A DNA stretch of 64,000 nucleotides from Micromonospora pisi (GTDB lineage: Bacteria; Actinomycetota; Actinomycetes; Mycobacteriales; Micromonosporaceae): the NCBI RefSeq assembly GCF_003633685.1, contig NZ_RBKT01000001.1:2232001-2296000 (forward strand), read 5' to 3'. The notes below the pieces were generated by a model. That model was not told where the DNA came from, did no database searches, and saw only the letters and a list, made by a program, of their open reading frames with translations. Numbering within the stretch: the first letter of the stretch is position 1; every line of letters begins with the position of its first letter. The position numbers and the translations under genes are program-made. Below, piece by piece: positions 42,265-51,335 of the stretch.

Positions 42265-42586
42265 TATGGAGATTTCTCCTCGGGTGGGCGGGGCCGGACG
42301 GTCCGGCGAACGGGGGCACCGGACCTGACAACGACAGTAGGCACCGGGTGACGTACCGGACATCGGGGACGCATCCCCGTCCTGTCGGGACCCGAACTAG
42401 GGCAGAACTCACCCACACGATTAGGGGCTTAGGGAGTCCGTCCCGTCAGATTTAGGGTCCCATTGGTGGAGGGATCTCTGGTACGAAAGGAGGAGTCCGT
42501 ACGAGCCCCCTCGGGGGTGGACCGTACGAGCCCCCGCGCGGCCGACACGAGCCCTCCGGGGCAACCGGGTAAAGGAATCAGGTGGA
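42265..42586. promoter_or_regulatory. divergent ini/hsp70 control region with three direct repeats
   Basis: About 320 bases. Near the Hsp70-type gene, ACGAGCCC recurs at 42501, 42526 and 42547 (the first two as CCGTACGAGCCCC at 42497-42509 and 42522-42534), with a related GTACGAAAGG at 42481. Spacings of 25 and 21 bases suit a cooperative activator on one or two faces of the helix. A GGGGA-CGCA-TCCCC inverted repeat lies at 42364-42377 on the iniB side. Likely bound by the IniR-like regulator encoded next; inferred. Confidence 0.5.
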
Positions 42587-44005
42587 ATGGCGTACGTCCT
42601 CGGGATCGACATCGGCGGAAGCCGCACCACCGCCGCCGTCGCCCGGCTCTGGGACAACACCTGGAGCCCAGCGGAGGTCACCTGGCTCAGCCCGCACTCC
42701 CCCACCGTCCCCGCCGTGCTGCACCTCGGGGCCAACGGCGCACTCACCGTCGGTGACCCGGCCGAGGGCGGCACCCAGATCGACCCCGGCCAGATCGCCC
42801 GGGAGTTCGTCGCCCGCGTCGGCGACCCGGTCCCGCTGCTCGTCGGCGGGGAGAACTGCGCCGCGCCGACCCTCGCCGCCGGGCTCGTCGGCTGGGTGAT
42901 CGACCAGGTCACCGTCCGCGAGGGCGCTCCCCCCGACCGGATCGTGGTCAGCCACCCCGCAGGCTGGGGCAACTACCGCCGGGGCCTGCTGCACGCGGCG
43001 CTCTGGGAGATCGGACGCGGCGACGTCACCCTGCTCCCCGAGGCGGTCACCGCCGCGGAGAGCCACGTCGCGGCCGGCTTCACCGGACGTACCCTCGCCG
43101 TGCACACGCTGCGCGAACAGGGCTGCACCAGCAGCGTGGTCGGGCGGGCCCGCACCGGCGGCTTCACCGTGCTCGGCACCGCCGGTGAAGGCGAGGCGTA
43201 CGGCGGACCGGAACTCGACCTCGACCGGGCACTCGGCGACCACGTCCGGGTCGAACTCGGCCGACAGCTCGGCCCCCGCCACCTCGACGACCCGCAGGTA
43301 CGGGCCGCGCTGCTCGACCTGCCCCGGGAGTGCGCGCGGGCCCGGGAACGGCTCGCCGTGGCAACCGACACCGACGTACGCCTGCACCTGCCGAACGGGC
43401 CGATCCGGGTGCCGGTCACCCGGGACCTCTTCACCGAACTCGTCCGACCCGCCGTGCAACTGACCGTGGAAACCCTGGTCGAGACGATCCGGGCCAGCGG
43501 ACTGCCCACCGACCAGCTCGACGGCGTACTCCTGGTCGGGGACTGGGCCCGTACCCCGCTCGTCGCCGAACTGGTCGAGGCCCACTTCCCCGGTCTGGTC
43601 ACGGTCGCCGCCGACCCCGGGTCGAGCGCCGCCACCGGAGCCGCGGTCGCCGCCGGACAGATCCTGCTGCCGACCCACCCGGCACCCCGCCCACCCGAAC
43701 ACCGCCCGACCGGCCCCCACCGCGACGACACCGCGCCGGGCCGACCGGGCTCCACCCCGGCCCACCCCGATCCCGAGTGGACCCACACCGGCCCCACCAC
43801 CGGCCGACCTCCCGGCCGCGACCTGGTCCGGGCCGACCCCAGCCCCGAACCGCCGCCCCGCCCGCCGATCCGGATCACCCCGCTGAAACTGCCGAAACCC
43901 CGGGTCACGGGGCTGCGCACCACCGGACGCACCGAGCCGTCCGGCACCGGACGCGACCTGGCCGACCAGCACCCCGGTCGTAGTTCCTCGAGAGGACACC
44001 GTTGA
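42587..44005 (+). CDS. Hsp70/actin-fold ATPase with proline-rich tail
   Basis: A 472-residue protein. Residues 1-365 form an actin-like Hsp70 ATPase domain: phosphate 1 GIDIGGSRTT (6-15), RIVVSHPAGW (connect 1-like), a degenerate phosphate 2 region and an adenosine-like GVLLVGDWARTPLVAELV. The usual substrate-binding domain is absent; instead about 105 residues of Pro, Arg, Thr and His follow. AGGTGG and AAGGA precede ATG 42587. A TTG of the IniR-like gene overlaps its stop. Such truncated Hsp70 proteins in actinobacteria are not classic chaperones; pairing with the regulator suggests a switch role. Confidence 0.75.
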   Translation: MAYVLGIDIGGSRTTAAVARLWDNTWSPAEVTWLSPHSPTVPAVLHLGANGALTVGDPAEGGTQIDPGQIAREFVARVGDPVPLLVGGENCAAPTLAAGLVGWVIDQVTVREGAPPDRIVVSHPAGWGNYRRGLLHAALWEIGRGDVTLLPEAVTAAESHVAAGFTGRTLAVHTLREQGCTSSVVGRARTGGFTVLGTAGEGEAYGGPELDLDRALGDHVRVELGRQLGPRHLDDPQVRAALLDLPRECARARERLAVATDTDVRLHLPNGPIRVPVTRDLFTELVRPAVQLTVETLVETIRASGLPTDQLDGVLLVGDWARTPLVAELVEAHFPGLVTVAADPGSSAATGAAVAAGQILLPTHPAPRPPEHRPTGPHRDDTAPGRPGSTPAHPDPEWTHTGPTTGRPPGRDLVRADPSPEPPPRPPIRITPLKLPKPRVTGLRTTGRTEPSGTGRDLADQHPGRSSSRGHR

Positions 44006-46578
44006 GTCCGCACACCGCCATCCGCCCGGAACTCGTGCTGGACGGAGCCGGTTCAGCACTGCTCGACGCGGTCGGCGACGCACCCCACGCCCCGATGACC
44101 GTCGCCGTCACCGCCCCCGGCGGGTACGGCAAGAGCGCCCTGCTGCACGAACTGGCCGGGATCTACCGGCGGGCCGGTCACCCGGTGGTCGAAGGCTGGC
44201 CGGCACAGGGGCCGGAACCCGACCCCGACGCCGTACTGCTCGTCGACGACGCGCACCTGCTCGACCCCGACCGACTGGCCGAACTGCGCCGCTGGCTGAC
44301 CGCCGGTCCGGTCCGGGTCGCGCTCGCCCACCGGCCATGGCCCCGGTCGGCCGCCCTGGTCGAGCTGACCGAACTACTCTCCCGGGACCGGCCGACGCTG
44401 CTCCTTCCGCCGTACACCGAACGCCGGACCGCGACCCGGCTCACCGACCTGTACGGCCAGGTGCCCGACGCCGCCCTGGTGAGCTTCGTACACGCGCAGA
44501 CTTGGGGCGTACCCAGGTTCGTCGAACGGCTCGCCGCCGAACTCCGCCCCGCACCGGTCACCGGCGACGGGGGCGAGGCCGGCTACCGGCTACCCCGGTC
44601 CGCCGTGGCGACCTTCGAGACCGAGATCACCGACCTGCCGGCCGACGTACGACGCCTGCTGCTCGCCGTCGCGACCGGGCTCTGGCTCCCCGTCGACCTG
44701 CTCGGCGCCCTGCTCGACCAGGACCCGGACGGGGTCGACGAGACGCTCGCCGCCGCCCGAGCCACCGGCCTGCTCGGCCCGGACGACCGGCTGCCGCCGA
44801 TCGCCGAGCGGGCGGTCACCACACTCAGCCCGGCCAGCCAGCGGATCGCCGTCTGGCAGCGACTGGCCGACCTGCAACGCGCCCGGGGCGGACCGGTGCT
44901 GCCCCTGGTCCGCGCCCTGCTCACCCCCGGCGTCGGCGGTGAGTGCGACGCCGCCACCATCGAGGCCGCGGCCGAGGAGGCGCTGGCCGAACAGCCGTTG
45001 ATCGCCGCCGACCTGTTCGCCGCCGCGGCGGCGGCCGGACGCCCGACCACCGGCCGCCAGGCGTACGCGGCGGCGCTCGCCGGCGACCTCGACTCGGCCC
45101 TACGACTGGCCGACCGGCTGATCGGCGCCGACGACCCGGGCGACCGACGGGACGGGGCGACAGTGGCCGCGACCGCCCTCGCCCACCGGGGCCAACTCGG
45201 CCGGGGCGCCGAGCTGTACCGCTGGTCGGACGCGCCGTCGTCGGCCGCGTTCGCGGCGATCGGGGCGATCGGCACCGGCGAGTCCGACGAGCCGTCCCCG
45301 GGCTCCGTCAGCCCGATCGCGGGCGGTCCACCTACCCTGCTCACCGGCGCCGCGCTGCTCACCGCCAGGGGCGTACGCGAAACCCTCAGCGGCCCGCCGA
45401 CCGCCGCGCTCTCCACCCTGGTGCAGGCCGCCGCGCTGCTGGAACCGGCCGGCCGTACGGTGCTCCTGCCGGACAGCCCGGCGGCGCTCGCGGCGCTGGT
45501 GGCGCTGCACTGCGGCGAGCTGGAGATCGGTGAGCGGGTGCTCGACCGGGCCATCGCCGCCAACCTCGGCGGTCCGTTGATGTCCCGGCGGCACCGGCTG
45601 CTCCAGGCGTGGATCCTGATGATGCGTGGCCGGACCGCGATGGCGGCCGAGGCGCTGCGACAGATCTCCGGCCCGCTCGAACCGAGGGACCTGCTCTTCG
45701 CCAGTGCCCTGGAGATGGGCATCGCCCGACGCGACAGTGATCTGCCGGCGGTGCAACGCGCCTGGGGACAGGCACGCGAGGCCCTGGTACGGCACCCGGT
45801 GGACCTGTACAGCTTCCTCCCGCTCGGCGAGATCACCATCGCGGCGGCCCGGCTGGGTGAGCTCAACCGGCTCGACCCGTACCTGCGGGAGGCGTACACG
45901 TTGCTCGACCGACTCGGCTCGCCGCCGCTCTGGGCGACCCCGTTGCGGTGGAACGGTCTGCACGCGGCGATCATCGCGGAACTTCCCGGGACGGCCGACG
46001 AACACGTCGCGGCGCTCAACGCGAACGTGGGTCACAGCCGGTACTCTGCCGTGATGGCGGCCGCTGCCGAGAGCTGGGTGGAGGTGCTGCGTGGGACGGT
46101 CGATCCTGCCCGCGTCGAGGTCGCGGCACGTGGTCTGCACGATGCCGGACTGGGCTGGGACGGCGCGCGTCTGGCCGGTCAGGCGGCGATCCGGACCGCG
46201 GACCGGCGGGCGATGACGGCGCTGCTCGACTGTGCCCGGATGTTGCAGGGCCGACCTACCGGAGCCAAGGGATCCGCCTCGACGGCCGGTGCTTCGACGG
46301 CCGGCGTCGCGGACGCCATCACCGCACCGACCGAGAGCCGACTCAGCGACCGGGAGCAGGAGGTGGCCGACCTGGTGTTGGCCGGCCTGACCTACAAGCA
46401 GATCGGCGACCGGCTCTTCATCTCGGCCAAGACGGTCGAACACCATGTGGCCCGGATGCGCCAGCGGTTGAACTGCGCCAACCGCAGCGAACTGCTCAAC
46501 CGGCTGCGGATGCTGGCCGCCGATCGGGCCGGCAACGGGTCGGTTACCCCACCCTGGCCGAAACGACAAGTGTCGTGA
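44002..46578 (+). CDS. IniR-like ATPase / LuxR-type regulator
   Basis: An 858-residue STAND-type regulator: P-loop APGGYGKSA near residues 38-46, a Walker B-like VLLVDDAHLLD (79-89), a winged-helix and long helical sensor region, and a C-terminal LuxR helix-turn-helix (about 785-845, LSDREQEVADLVLAGLTYKQIGDRLF). In mycobacteria, IniR, an ATPase and regulator, activates iniBAC; position next to the iniBAC-like operon makes this the likely counterpart, though orthology is inferred from context. The rare start TTG overlaps the Hsp70 stop (TTGA), with GAGAGG six bases upstream. Confidence 0.75.
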   Translation: MSPHTAIRPELVLDGAGSALLDAVGDAPHAPMTVAVTAPGGYGKSALLHELAGIYRRAGHPVVEGWPAQGPEPDPDAVLLVDDAHLLDPDRLAELRRWLTAGPVRVALAHRPWPRSAALVELTELLSRDRPTLLLPPYTERRTATRLTDLYGQVPDAALVSFVHAQTWGVPRFVERLAAELRPAPVTGDGGEAGYRLPRSAVATFETEITDLPADVRRLLLAVATGLWLPVDLLGALLDQDPDGVDETLAAARATGLLGPDDRLPPIAERAVTTLSPASQRIAVWQRLADLQRARGGPVLPLVRALLTPGVGGECDAATIEAAAEEALAEQPLIAADLFAAAAAAGRPTTGRQAYAAALAGDLDSALRLADRLIGADDPGDRRDGATVAATALAHRGQLGRGAELYRWSDAPSSAAFAAIGAIGTGESDEPSPGSVSPIAGGPPTLLTGAALLTARGVRETLSGPPTAALSTLVQAAALLEPAGRTVLLPDSPAALAALVALHCGELEIGERVLDRAIAANLGGPLMSRRHRLLQAWILMMRGRTAMAAEALRQISGPLEPRDLLFASALEMGIARRDSDLPAVQRAWGQAREALVRHPVDLYSFLPLGEITIAAARLGELNRLDPYLREAYTLLDRLGSPPLWATPLRWNGLHAAIIAELPGTADEHVAALNANVGHSRYSAVMAAAAESWVEVLRGTVDPARVEVAARGLHDAGLGWDGARLAGQAAIRTADRRAMTALLDCARMLQGRPTGAKGSASTAGASTAGVADAITAPTESRLSDREQEVADLVLAGLTYKQIGDRLFISAKTVEHHVARMRQRLNCANRSELLNRLRMLAADRAGNGSVTPPWPKRQVS

Positions 46579-46643
46579 GTGGCCCGACGTACGGATGACC
46601 AGAGAACTGATGCCGGCGCACGGCAGTGAGAGGACAACGACGA

Positions 46644-47066
46644 GTGCTTTTCCCGATGGTCGCGACCGACAACCTGACCCGGCTCCTGGACGACCTGGTC
46701 ACCCGGGTCGACGGGGCGGACCTGGCGATGGTGCTCTCCCCCGACGGCCTACCGCTCGCCGCCTCGAACCAGGTCGACGACGAACTCGGTGAGCAGGTCG
46801 CGAGTGTGACGGCCGGGCTGCACGCGCTCGCCGTGGCGACCGGGCGGCAGACCGAGACCGGAACCGTACGGCAGATCATCGTGCAGATGCGACGGGCGTA
46901 CCTGTTCATCGCCACGACTCGCGGCGGCGCGATCCTCACCGTACGGTTCGACGGTGAGGTGGAGGTCGGCGACGTCGCGTACGAAGTCGCGCTCTTCGCC
47001 GGGCAGGCACATCACCACCTGCCGGTCTACCTCGAACCCGCGCCGCCGCACCCGGCCGCAGGGTGA
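46644..47066 (+). CDS. roadblock/LC7 domain protein
   Basis: A 140-residue protein whose residues 8-100 (NLTRLLDDLVTRVDGADLAMVLSPDGLPLAAS ... LHALAVATG) form a roadblock/LC7 fold. In actinomycetes these proteins often modulate small GTPases (MglB-like) in conservons. Here no small Ras-like GTPase is adjacent, but two dynamin GTPases lie in the divergent operon, so regulation of those is an idea worth testing. GTG 46644 has GAGAGGA about nine bases upstream; ATG 46656 is an alternative. Confidence 0.8.
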   Translation: MLFPMVATDNLTRLLDDLVTRVDGADLAMVLSPDGLPLAASNQVDDELGEQVASVTAGLHALAVATGRQTETGTVRQIIVQMRRAYLFIATTRGGAILTVRFDGEVEVGDVAYEVALFAGQAHHHLPVYLEPAPPHPAAG

Positions 47067-47101
47067 GCTGGGGATTCGAACATCGAGATGGGGTACGGAC
47101 C

Positions 47102-47992
47102 GTGAATCCGGACGAGCAGACCGGTGACCTTCGACTCGGGTCGCCGGACCGTCCACCGGGCAGTGTCGAGGCACGACCCACCGAACCGCCACAGACCGAA
47201 CCGCCGCAGCTGGTTCGGAGCGGTCCACCCCGGACGGTGGCGGTGGCGGTCCTCGACACCGTGCTCGACGCGGCGGCGGCCGTGCGTAACCTGTTCGCCC
47301 CGGCGGCCGGTCGCGGCGGTGGGGCGGGACCGGACGGCGATCGGTCACCCCGGTCACCGTTCGGGCGCTGGCCGATCGGGGTGGGCTTCGTCGCCGGGGC
47401 GGCGGCGGTGCTCGGCGCCCTGGTGCTGCTCATCGCGCTCGTCCTCCGTACGCCGGAACGGGTGACGCCGTTGCACGTGGCGCCCCCGGCCGAGCAGGGG
47501 GTGGGCGGCACCGCCGACCCCGGCACCCCGGGCAGCGAGGCGAGCCCGGCCGCGGTACGGACCGGGCAGCCCGGGCCGGAGGTGGCACCACCCGCCGTGC
47601 CCCCGGCCGGTACGCAGGCGCCGGGGGTTCCGGCGTCCGGCACCACGCCCGACGCGCCACCACCGGCGGTTCCGCTGACCGCGAGCTACACGATCGAGGA
47701 CCCGACCCTGCTCGGGTACCGGATGACGGTGACCGTCGACAATCCGGGGCGTGCCCCGGTTGACCGGTGGACGGTCACCATCACCCTGCCCCGGGCACCG
47801 ATGGGCGTGCGCGACGTGACCGGCGCGGAGGCCACGCAGGCGGGCACCACCTGGACCTTCGTGCCGGCCGCCGACACCGGTCCGGCGCCGGCCGGTGGTT
47901 CGGTCAGCTTCCAGTTCCGGGTCGACGGTGTCGGCCTGGACTCCGCCCCCACCGCCTGCACCATCGACACCCGCCCCTGCGCCACACCCTGA
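47102..47992 (+). CDS. membrane-anchored protein with CBM2-like outside domain
   Basis: A 296-residue protein: a hydrophilic N-terminal part, one membrane helix (about residues 90-115, GVGFVAGAAAVLGALVLLIALVL), a Pro/Ala/Gly-rich spacer and a C-terminal domain of about 105 residues with the CBM2 pattern (SYTIEDPTLLGYRMTVTVDNPG, then a Trp-Thr-Val strand and two terminal cysteines). CBM2 domains bind cellulose or related glycans; the outside location suggests wall-polymer contact. GTG 47063 would overlap the roadblock stop (GTGA) and is possible. The genes from 42587 to here appear to form one operon. Confidence 0.65.
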   Translation: MNPDEQTGDLRLGSPDRPPGSVEARPTEPPQTEPPQLVRSGPPRTVAVAVLDTVLDAAAAVRNLFAPAAGRGGGAGPDGDRSPRSPFGRWPIGVGFVAGAAAVLGALVLLIALVLRTPERVTPLHVAPPAEQGVGGTADPGTPGSEASPAAVRTGQPGPEVAPPAVPPAGTQAPGVPASGTTPDAPPPAVPLTASYTIEDPTLLGYRMTVTVDNPGRAPVDRWTVTITLPRAPMGVRDVTGAEATQAGTTWTFVPAADTGPAPAGGSVSFQFRVDGVGLDSAPTACTIDTRPCATP

Positions 47993-48020
47993 CGCAACAC
48001 GCGGCGCGGGATCGGGCCGC

Positions 48021-48884
48021 TCAGCCGTCGACGTCGGTGGCCCGGCTGGTCGGCTCCCAGGCCAGTGCCTCGGCGCGGGCCGCGTCGAGGTGCGCGAAGA
48101 CGCCGTCGGCGGCGTCGTTGCCAAGCGGCAGCCGCAGCGGGGTCCGCTCGGCCGCCAGTGCGGCGAGGATCGCTGCGGCGGCCTTGGCCGGGTCGCCGGG
48201 CTGCCTGCCGTCGCTGTCCGGCAGGGCGGTGCGGAGCGGGCCGACCGTCTGCTCGTACCCGGGTACGGGCACCGACTGCCGCAGCGTGCCGCGAGCGTGG
48301 AACCCGGTCCGGAAGGAACCGGGTTCGACGATCAGCACCTTGATCCCGAACGGGGCCACCTCGGCCGCGAGTGCCTCGGAGAGCCCTTCCAGGGCGAACT
48401 TCGTCGCCGAGTACGCACCGACCCCGGCGAACGAGAGGCGGCCTCCGATGCTGCTCATCTGGATGATCACGCCGGAGCCCTGGCGGCGCTGGTGCGGCAG
48501 GACCGCCCGGGTGAGCGCGGCCGGGCCGAAGAAGTGCAGTTCCATCAGCTCCCGAAGGTCCTGTTCGGAGGTCTCCTCCACCGCCCCGACCAGGCCGAAA
48601 CCGGCGTTGTTGACCAGCACGTCGATCCGCCCGTACCAGAGCACGGTCTCGGCGACCACGGCGGCGACGCGTACCGGGTCGGTGACGTCCAACTGGACCG
48701 CGACAGCCCGCCCGGGGTGTGCCTCGGTCAGGTCGTGCAGCGCCTTGGGTTGGCGGGCGGTGGCCACGACGGTGTCGCCGGCGGCGAGTGCCGCCTCGGT
48801 GATCGCCCGGCCGAGCCCGGAGGACGCCCCGGTGATCAACCAGACCCGGCCGGTCGCCGTCCGGGTGGGGGTGTCGGTACTCAT
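48021..48884 (-). CDS. SDR family oxidoreductase
   Basis: A 287-residue classical short-chain dehydrogenase. NAD(P) site TGASSGLG (18-25), NNAG motif, catalytic Ser in MSSIGG and YSATK near 154-158. Sequence after the active site (VEPGSFRTGFH) fits the branch commonly annotated as SDR oxidoreductase/ketoreductase. GGAG six to seven bases before ATG 48884 fixes the start. It is divergent from a LysR gene across 104 bases with a perfect operator, so its expression is likely LysR-controlled. Confidence 0.9.
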   Translation of the reverse strand: MSTDTPTRTATGRVWLITGASSGLGRAITEAALAAGDTVVATARQPKALHDLTEAHPGRAVAVQLDVTDPVRVAAVVAETVLWYGRIDVLVNNAGFGLVGAVEETSEQDLRELMELHFFGPAALTRAVLPHQRRQGSGVIIQMSSIGGRLSFAGVGAYSATKFALEGLSEALAAEVAPFGIKVLIVEPGSFRTGFHARGTLRQSVPVPGYEQTVGPLRTALPDSDGRQPGDPAKAAAAILAALAAERTPLRLPLGNDAADGVFAHLDAARAEALAWEPTSRATDVDG

Positions 48885-48963
48885 GTGGGACTCCAAACTG
48901 TGGGTGACAGTCAAGTTTTCCCAGCTCACGGCCGACCGGTCCAATACAGAAGATCACTGACCC

Positions 48964-48980
48964 GATAAGCGCGGCTTATC
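48964..48980. promoter_or_regulatory. LysR operator GATAAGC-GCG-GCTTATC
   Basis: Perfect seven-base arms with a three-base spacer, eight bases before the LysR start codon. The right arm overlaps TATCAT (48977-48982), the likely -10 element of the lysR gene, which is six bases before the ATG. Site and position fit autorepression and control of the divergent SDR gene. Confidence 0.7.
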
Positions 48981-48988
48981 ATTGCCGG

Positions 48989-49873
48989 ATGGAGCTGCGC
49001 CAGCTGCGCTACCTCGTCGCGATTGCCGACGAGGGGAACATGGGACGCGCGGCGGCACTGCTCTACGTGAGCCAGCCCGCCCTGTCGTACGCGGTCCGGA
49101 ACCTGGAGTCCGAGCTCGGCGTACGGCTGTTCGACCGGCACGCCGGGGGCGTCACCGCGACCGCCGCCGGGCGGGACGTCGTCGCCGAGGCCCGCCGTAC
49201 GCTGCGGCAGGCCGAACGGGTGACAGGTGCGGCGGTACGGCACCGGCGCGGCGAGACCGGCGTACTGCGGGTGGGGTTCGAGGCCAGTGGGGCCGGCGAG
49301 CTGACCACCCGCGCCCGGGCCGAATACGCCCGCCGCCACCCAGGCGTACGGGTGGAGCCCAAGCGCTTCGACTGGGGCCAGGAGGCGGCGGCACTGCGCG
49401 ACGGCCGGGCGGACGTCGCCTTCGTCTGGCTCCCCACCGACCTCACCGGCCTGCACGTCGAGGTGGTGCACACCGAACCCCGCGTCGTCGGGCTGCCCGT
49501 CGGGCACCGGCTCGCGAACCGGGTCGGGATCTCCGTACTCGAGGTCAACGACGAGCCGCTGATGTGGACCGAGCACGCACCGCGCGAGTGGGTGGACTGG
49601 TGGGCGGTCAACCCGAGGCCGGACGGGTCGAGCCCGCGCTGGGGGCCGACCAACGACAACGTCGAGGAGATGCTGGAACAGGTGGCCGAGGGCGGCGCGA
49701 TCTGCTTCGCGCCGGTCAGCATGGCCCGGTACTACGCCCGCCCGGACCTTGCCTGGGTACCGCTCACCGACGTCCCACCGCTTCGGGTCGCCCTCGCCTG
49801 GGCCGAGGACACCCACAGTTCCCTGGTGCTCGGCTTCGCCGAGGTGGTCCGCGAACTCGCCACCGTCACCTGA
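48989..49873 (+). CDS. LysR family transcriptional regulator
   Basis: A 294-residue regulator with the N-terminal winged helix-turn-helix (residues 1-60, MELRQLRYLVAIADEGNMGRAA ... PALSYAVRNLESELG) and a two-lobed effector domain (about 92-290). No Shine-Dalgarno precedes ATG 48989; TATCAT lies six bases before it, so the mRNA seems leaderless. The divergent SDR gene is its likely target. Confidence 0.9.
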   Translation: MELRQLRYLVAIADEGNMGRAAALLYVSQPALSYAVRNLESELGVRLFDRHAGGVTATAAGRDVVAEARRTLRQAERVTGAAVRHRRGETGVLRVGFEASGAGELTTRARAEYARRHPGVRVEPKRFDWGQEAAALRDGRADVAFVWLPTDLTGLHVEVVHTEPRVVGLPVGHRLANRVGISVLEVNDEPLMWTEHAPREWVDWWAVNPRPDGSSPRWGPTNDNVEEMLEQVAEGGAICFAPVSMARYYARPDLAWVPLTDVPPLRVALAWAEDTHSSLVLGFAEVVRELATVT

Positions 49874-49931
49874 CCGCCCGAGGCGATTTTTTGGTGTACG
49901 GACGCGAGCGGGCATGCCTAGAGTGCCGGAC

Positions 49932-50705
49932 ATGGCCGAGCCGTCCCCACCGTCCCCGCCCTCGTCCGACTTCCCCGCACACGTGCCGATGATGTCGACC
50001 GAGTACGCCGAACGTGTCCGTGCGTGGCACGAGAGCGCGTACGCGCAGGCGCGGGCCGAGGCGGGCTCCTTGTCGGGACCGGGCCAGACGTTCGACTACC
50101 TCGGCCGGACGCTGGTCGTCCCGCCGCAGGTGCAACCGATCACCGGCGTGTCCCACCTGCTCGGCGAGGCGGTGCTGGCCGAGGTACGCGACACCGACCG
50201 GGTGCTGGACATGGGGACCGGCAGCGGCGTCAACGCGATCCTGGCGGCGTCCCGGTCGACCCGGGTGGTGGCGGTCGACATCAACCCGTACGCGGTCGAG
50301 GCGGCCACCCGCAACGCCGAACGGAACGGGGTGGCCGACCGGATCGAGGTGCGCCACAGTGACGTCTTCAGCGCCGTCGACGGGGTCTTCGACCTGATCG
50401 TCTTCGATCCACCGTTCCGCTGGTTCGCCCCGCGCGACGAACTCGAGGCCGCCAGTACGGACGAGAACTACCGGGCGATGACCACGTTCTTCCGGGCGGC
50501 TGGGCGACACCTGGCGCCCGGTGGCCGGATGCTCGTCTTCTTCGGCAGCTCCGGCGACCTGGCCTACCTGCGCCACCTGGTCGACGAGACGGGCTTCACC
50601 GCCACCGAGATCGCCCACCAGTCCCTGCTGAAGGAGGGCTGGCAGGTCGCCTACTCCACCTTCCGCGTGGTCCGACGGGACGGCCGAGTCGGGTGGTCTT
50701 CCTAG
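49932..50705 (+). CDS. class I SAM-dependent methyltransferase
   Basis: A 257-residue methyltransferase of the MTS/HemK-like type. Motif I is DRVLDMGTGSGVNAIL (about residues 91-106), motif II VVAVDINPYAV, and the catalytic-type DPPF motif (LIVFDPPFRWF near 158-168) replaces NPPY. Such enzymes modify N or exocyclic amines in nucleic acid or protein glutamine. A TAGAGT -10 element sits seven bases before ATG 49932 and no Shine-Dalgarno is seen, so it is probably leaderless; ATG 49914 is the alternative. Its stop overlaps the end of the convergent VOC gene by four bases. Confidence 0.82.
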   Translation: MAEPSPPSPPSSDFPAHVPMMSTEYAERVRAWHESAYAQARAEAGSLSGPGQTFDYLGRTLVVPPQVQPITGVSHLLGEAVLAEVRDTDRVLDMGTGSGVNAILAASRSTRVVAVDINPYAVEAATRNAERNGVADRIEVRHSDVFSAVDGVFDLIVFDPPFRWFAPRDELEAASTDENYRAMTTFFRAAGRHLAPGGRMLVFFGSSGDLAYLRHLVDETGFTATEIAHQSLLKEGWQVAYSTFRVVRRDGRVGWSS

Positions 50706-51166
50706 ATCGGCGCGGGAGCGGGGCGCGGGGCGCGGCCCATCATCTCCAGAATCCCGGCCGCCTGGCCGACCTCGATCAGGTAGCCGTCCGGGTCGCGCAG
50801 GTAGCAGCGGATCTCGACGCCATGGTCCTTCGGCTCGGTGAGGAACTCACCGCCGCGTGACTTCCACTGGTCGTAGACCGCGTGGACGTCGTTGACGCGG
50901 ATGTTCATCGCGCAGCTCAGGGTCTGCGAGTCGGCCGGCGCCTGGGCACGTACGGTCGGTTTGTCATCGGTCGGCCCGCCCTCCGTGTTGATCACGATGT
51001 AGCTGTTACGGAAGCGCAGGATGCACGGTTCGCGTTCCCGGATGCAGGTCGCGCCGAGGACCCGCTCGTAGAACTCCCGCGACCGGTCGACGTCCCGGAC
51101 GATCAGCAGGGTGGTGAGCACCGCCCCGCCCTCGGGTTCGAAATAGTCGGGTACGACCTGCACCAT
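50702..51166 (-). CDS. VOC family protein (glyoxalase/dioxygenase superfamily)
   Basis: A 154-residue protein with the paired beta-alpha-beta-beta-beta VOC fold: LTTLLIVRDVDRSREFYERVLGA near the start, and DVHAVYDQWKSRGGEFLTEP ... YLRDPDGYLIEVGQ near the end. Metal ligands would be in these strands (Glu in LIEVGQ). Function ranges from lyases to drug-binding resistance proteins. GAGGAG is nine bases before ATG 51166. Confidence 0.85.
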   Translation of the reverse strand: MVQVVPDYFEPEGGAVLTTLLIVRDVDRSREFYERVLGATCIREREPCILRFRNSYIVINTEGGPTDDKPTVRAQAPADSQTLSCAMNIRVNDVHAVYDQWKSRGGEFLTEPKDHGVEIRCYLRDPDGYLIEVGQAAGILEMMGRAPRPAPAPI

Positions 51167-51281
51167 CTGCGCACTCCTCGGGCTCGGCGGCAACATCCCC
51201 CTGGGTCGGCTCCTCCCGGATCCCCGATCGGCGAGAACTAAACCCCCGTCTTACGGGAGGCAGCCCTCCCGCCCCACGGAC

Positions 51282-51333
51282 GTTAGGAAGGGCCCCTTCC
51301 TATACAAAAAGCGATAACAAGGGGCCCTTCCTT
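51282..51333 (+). repeat. GGGCCC-rich interspersed repeat, copy 2
   Basis: GTTAGGAAGGGCCCC, then TTCCTATACAAAAAGCGATAAC and AAGGGGCCCTTCCTT. Same element as copies at 53914 and 60302, and reverse of those at 32037 and 57129. It ends three bases before the stop codon of the CBM2 protein gene. Confidence 0.8.
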
Positions 51334-51335
51334 CG

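Noticed and set aside
44583-46569. Long minus-strand frames opposite the IniR-like gene
   Set aside because: Biased Ser/Ala/Arg composition with no domain; regulator domains are clear on the plus strand.
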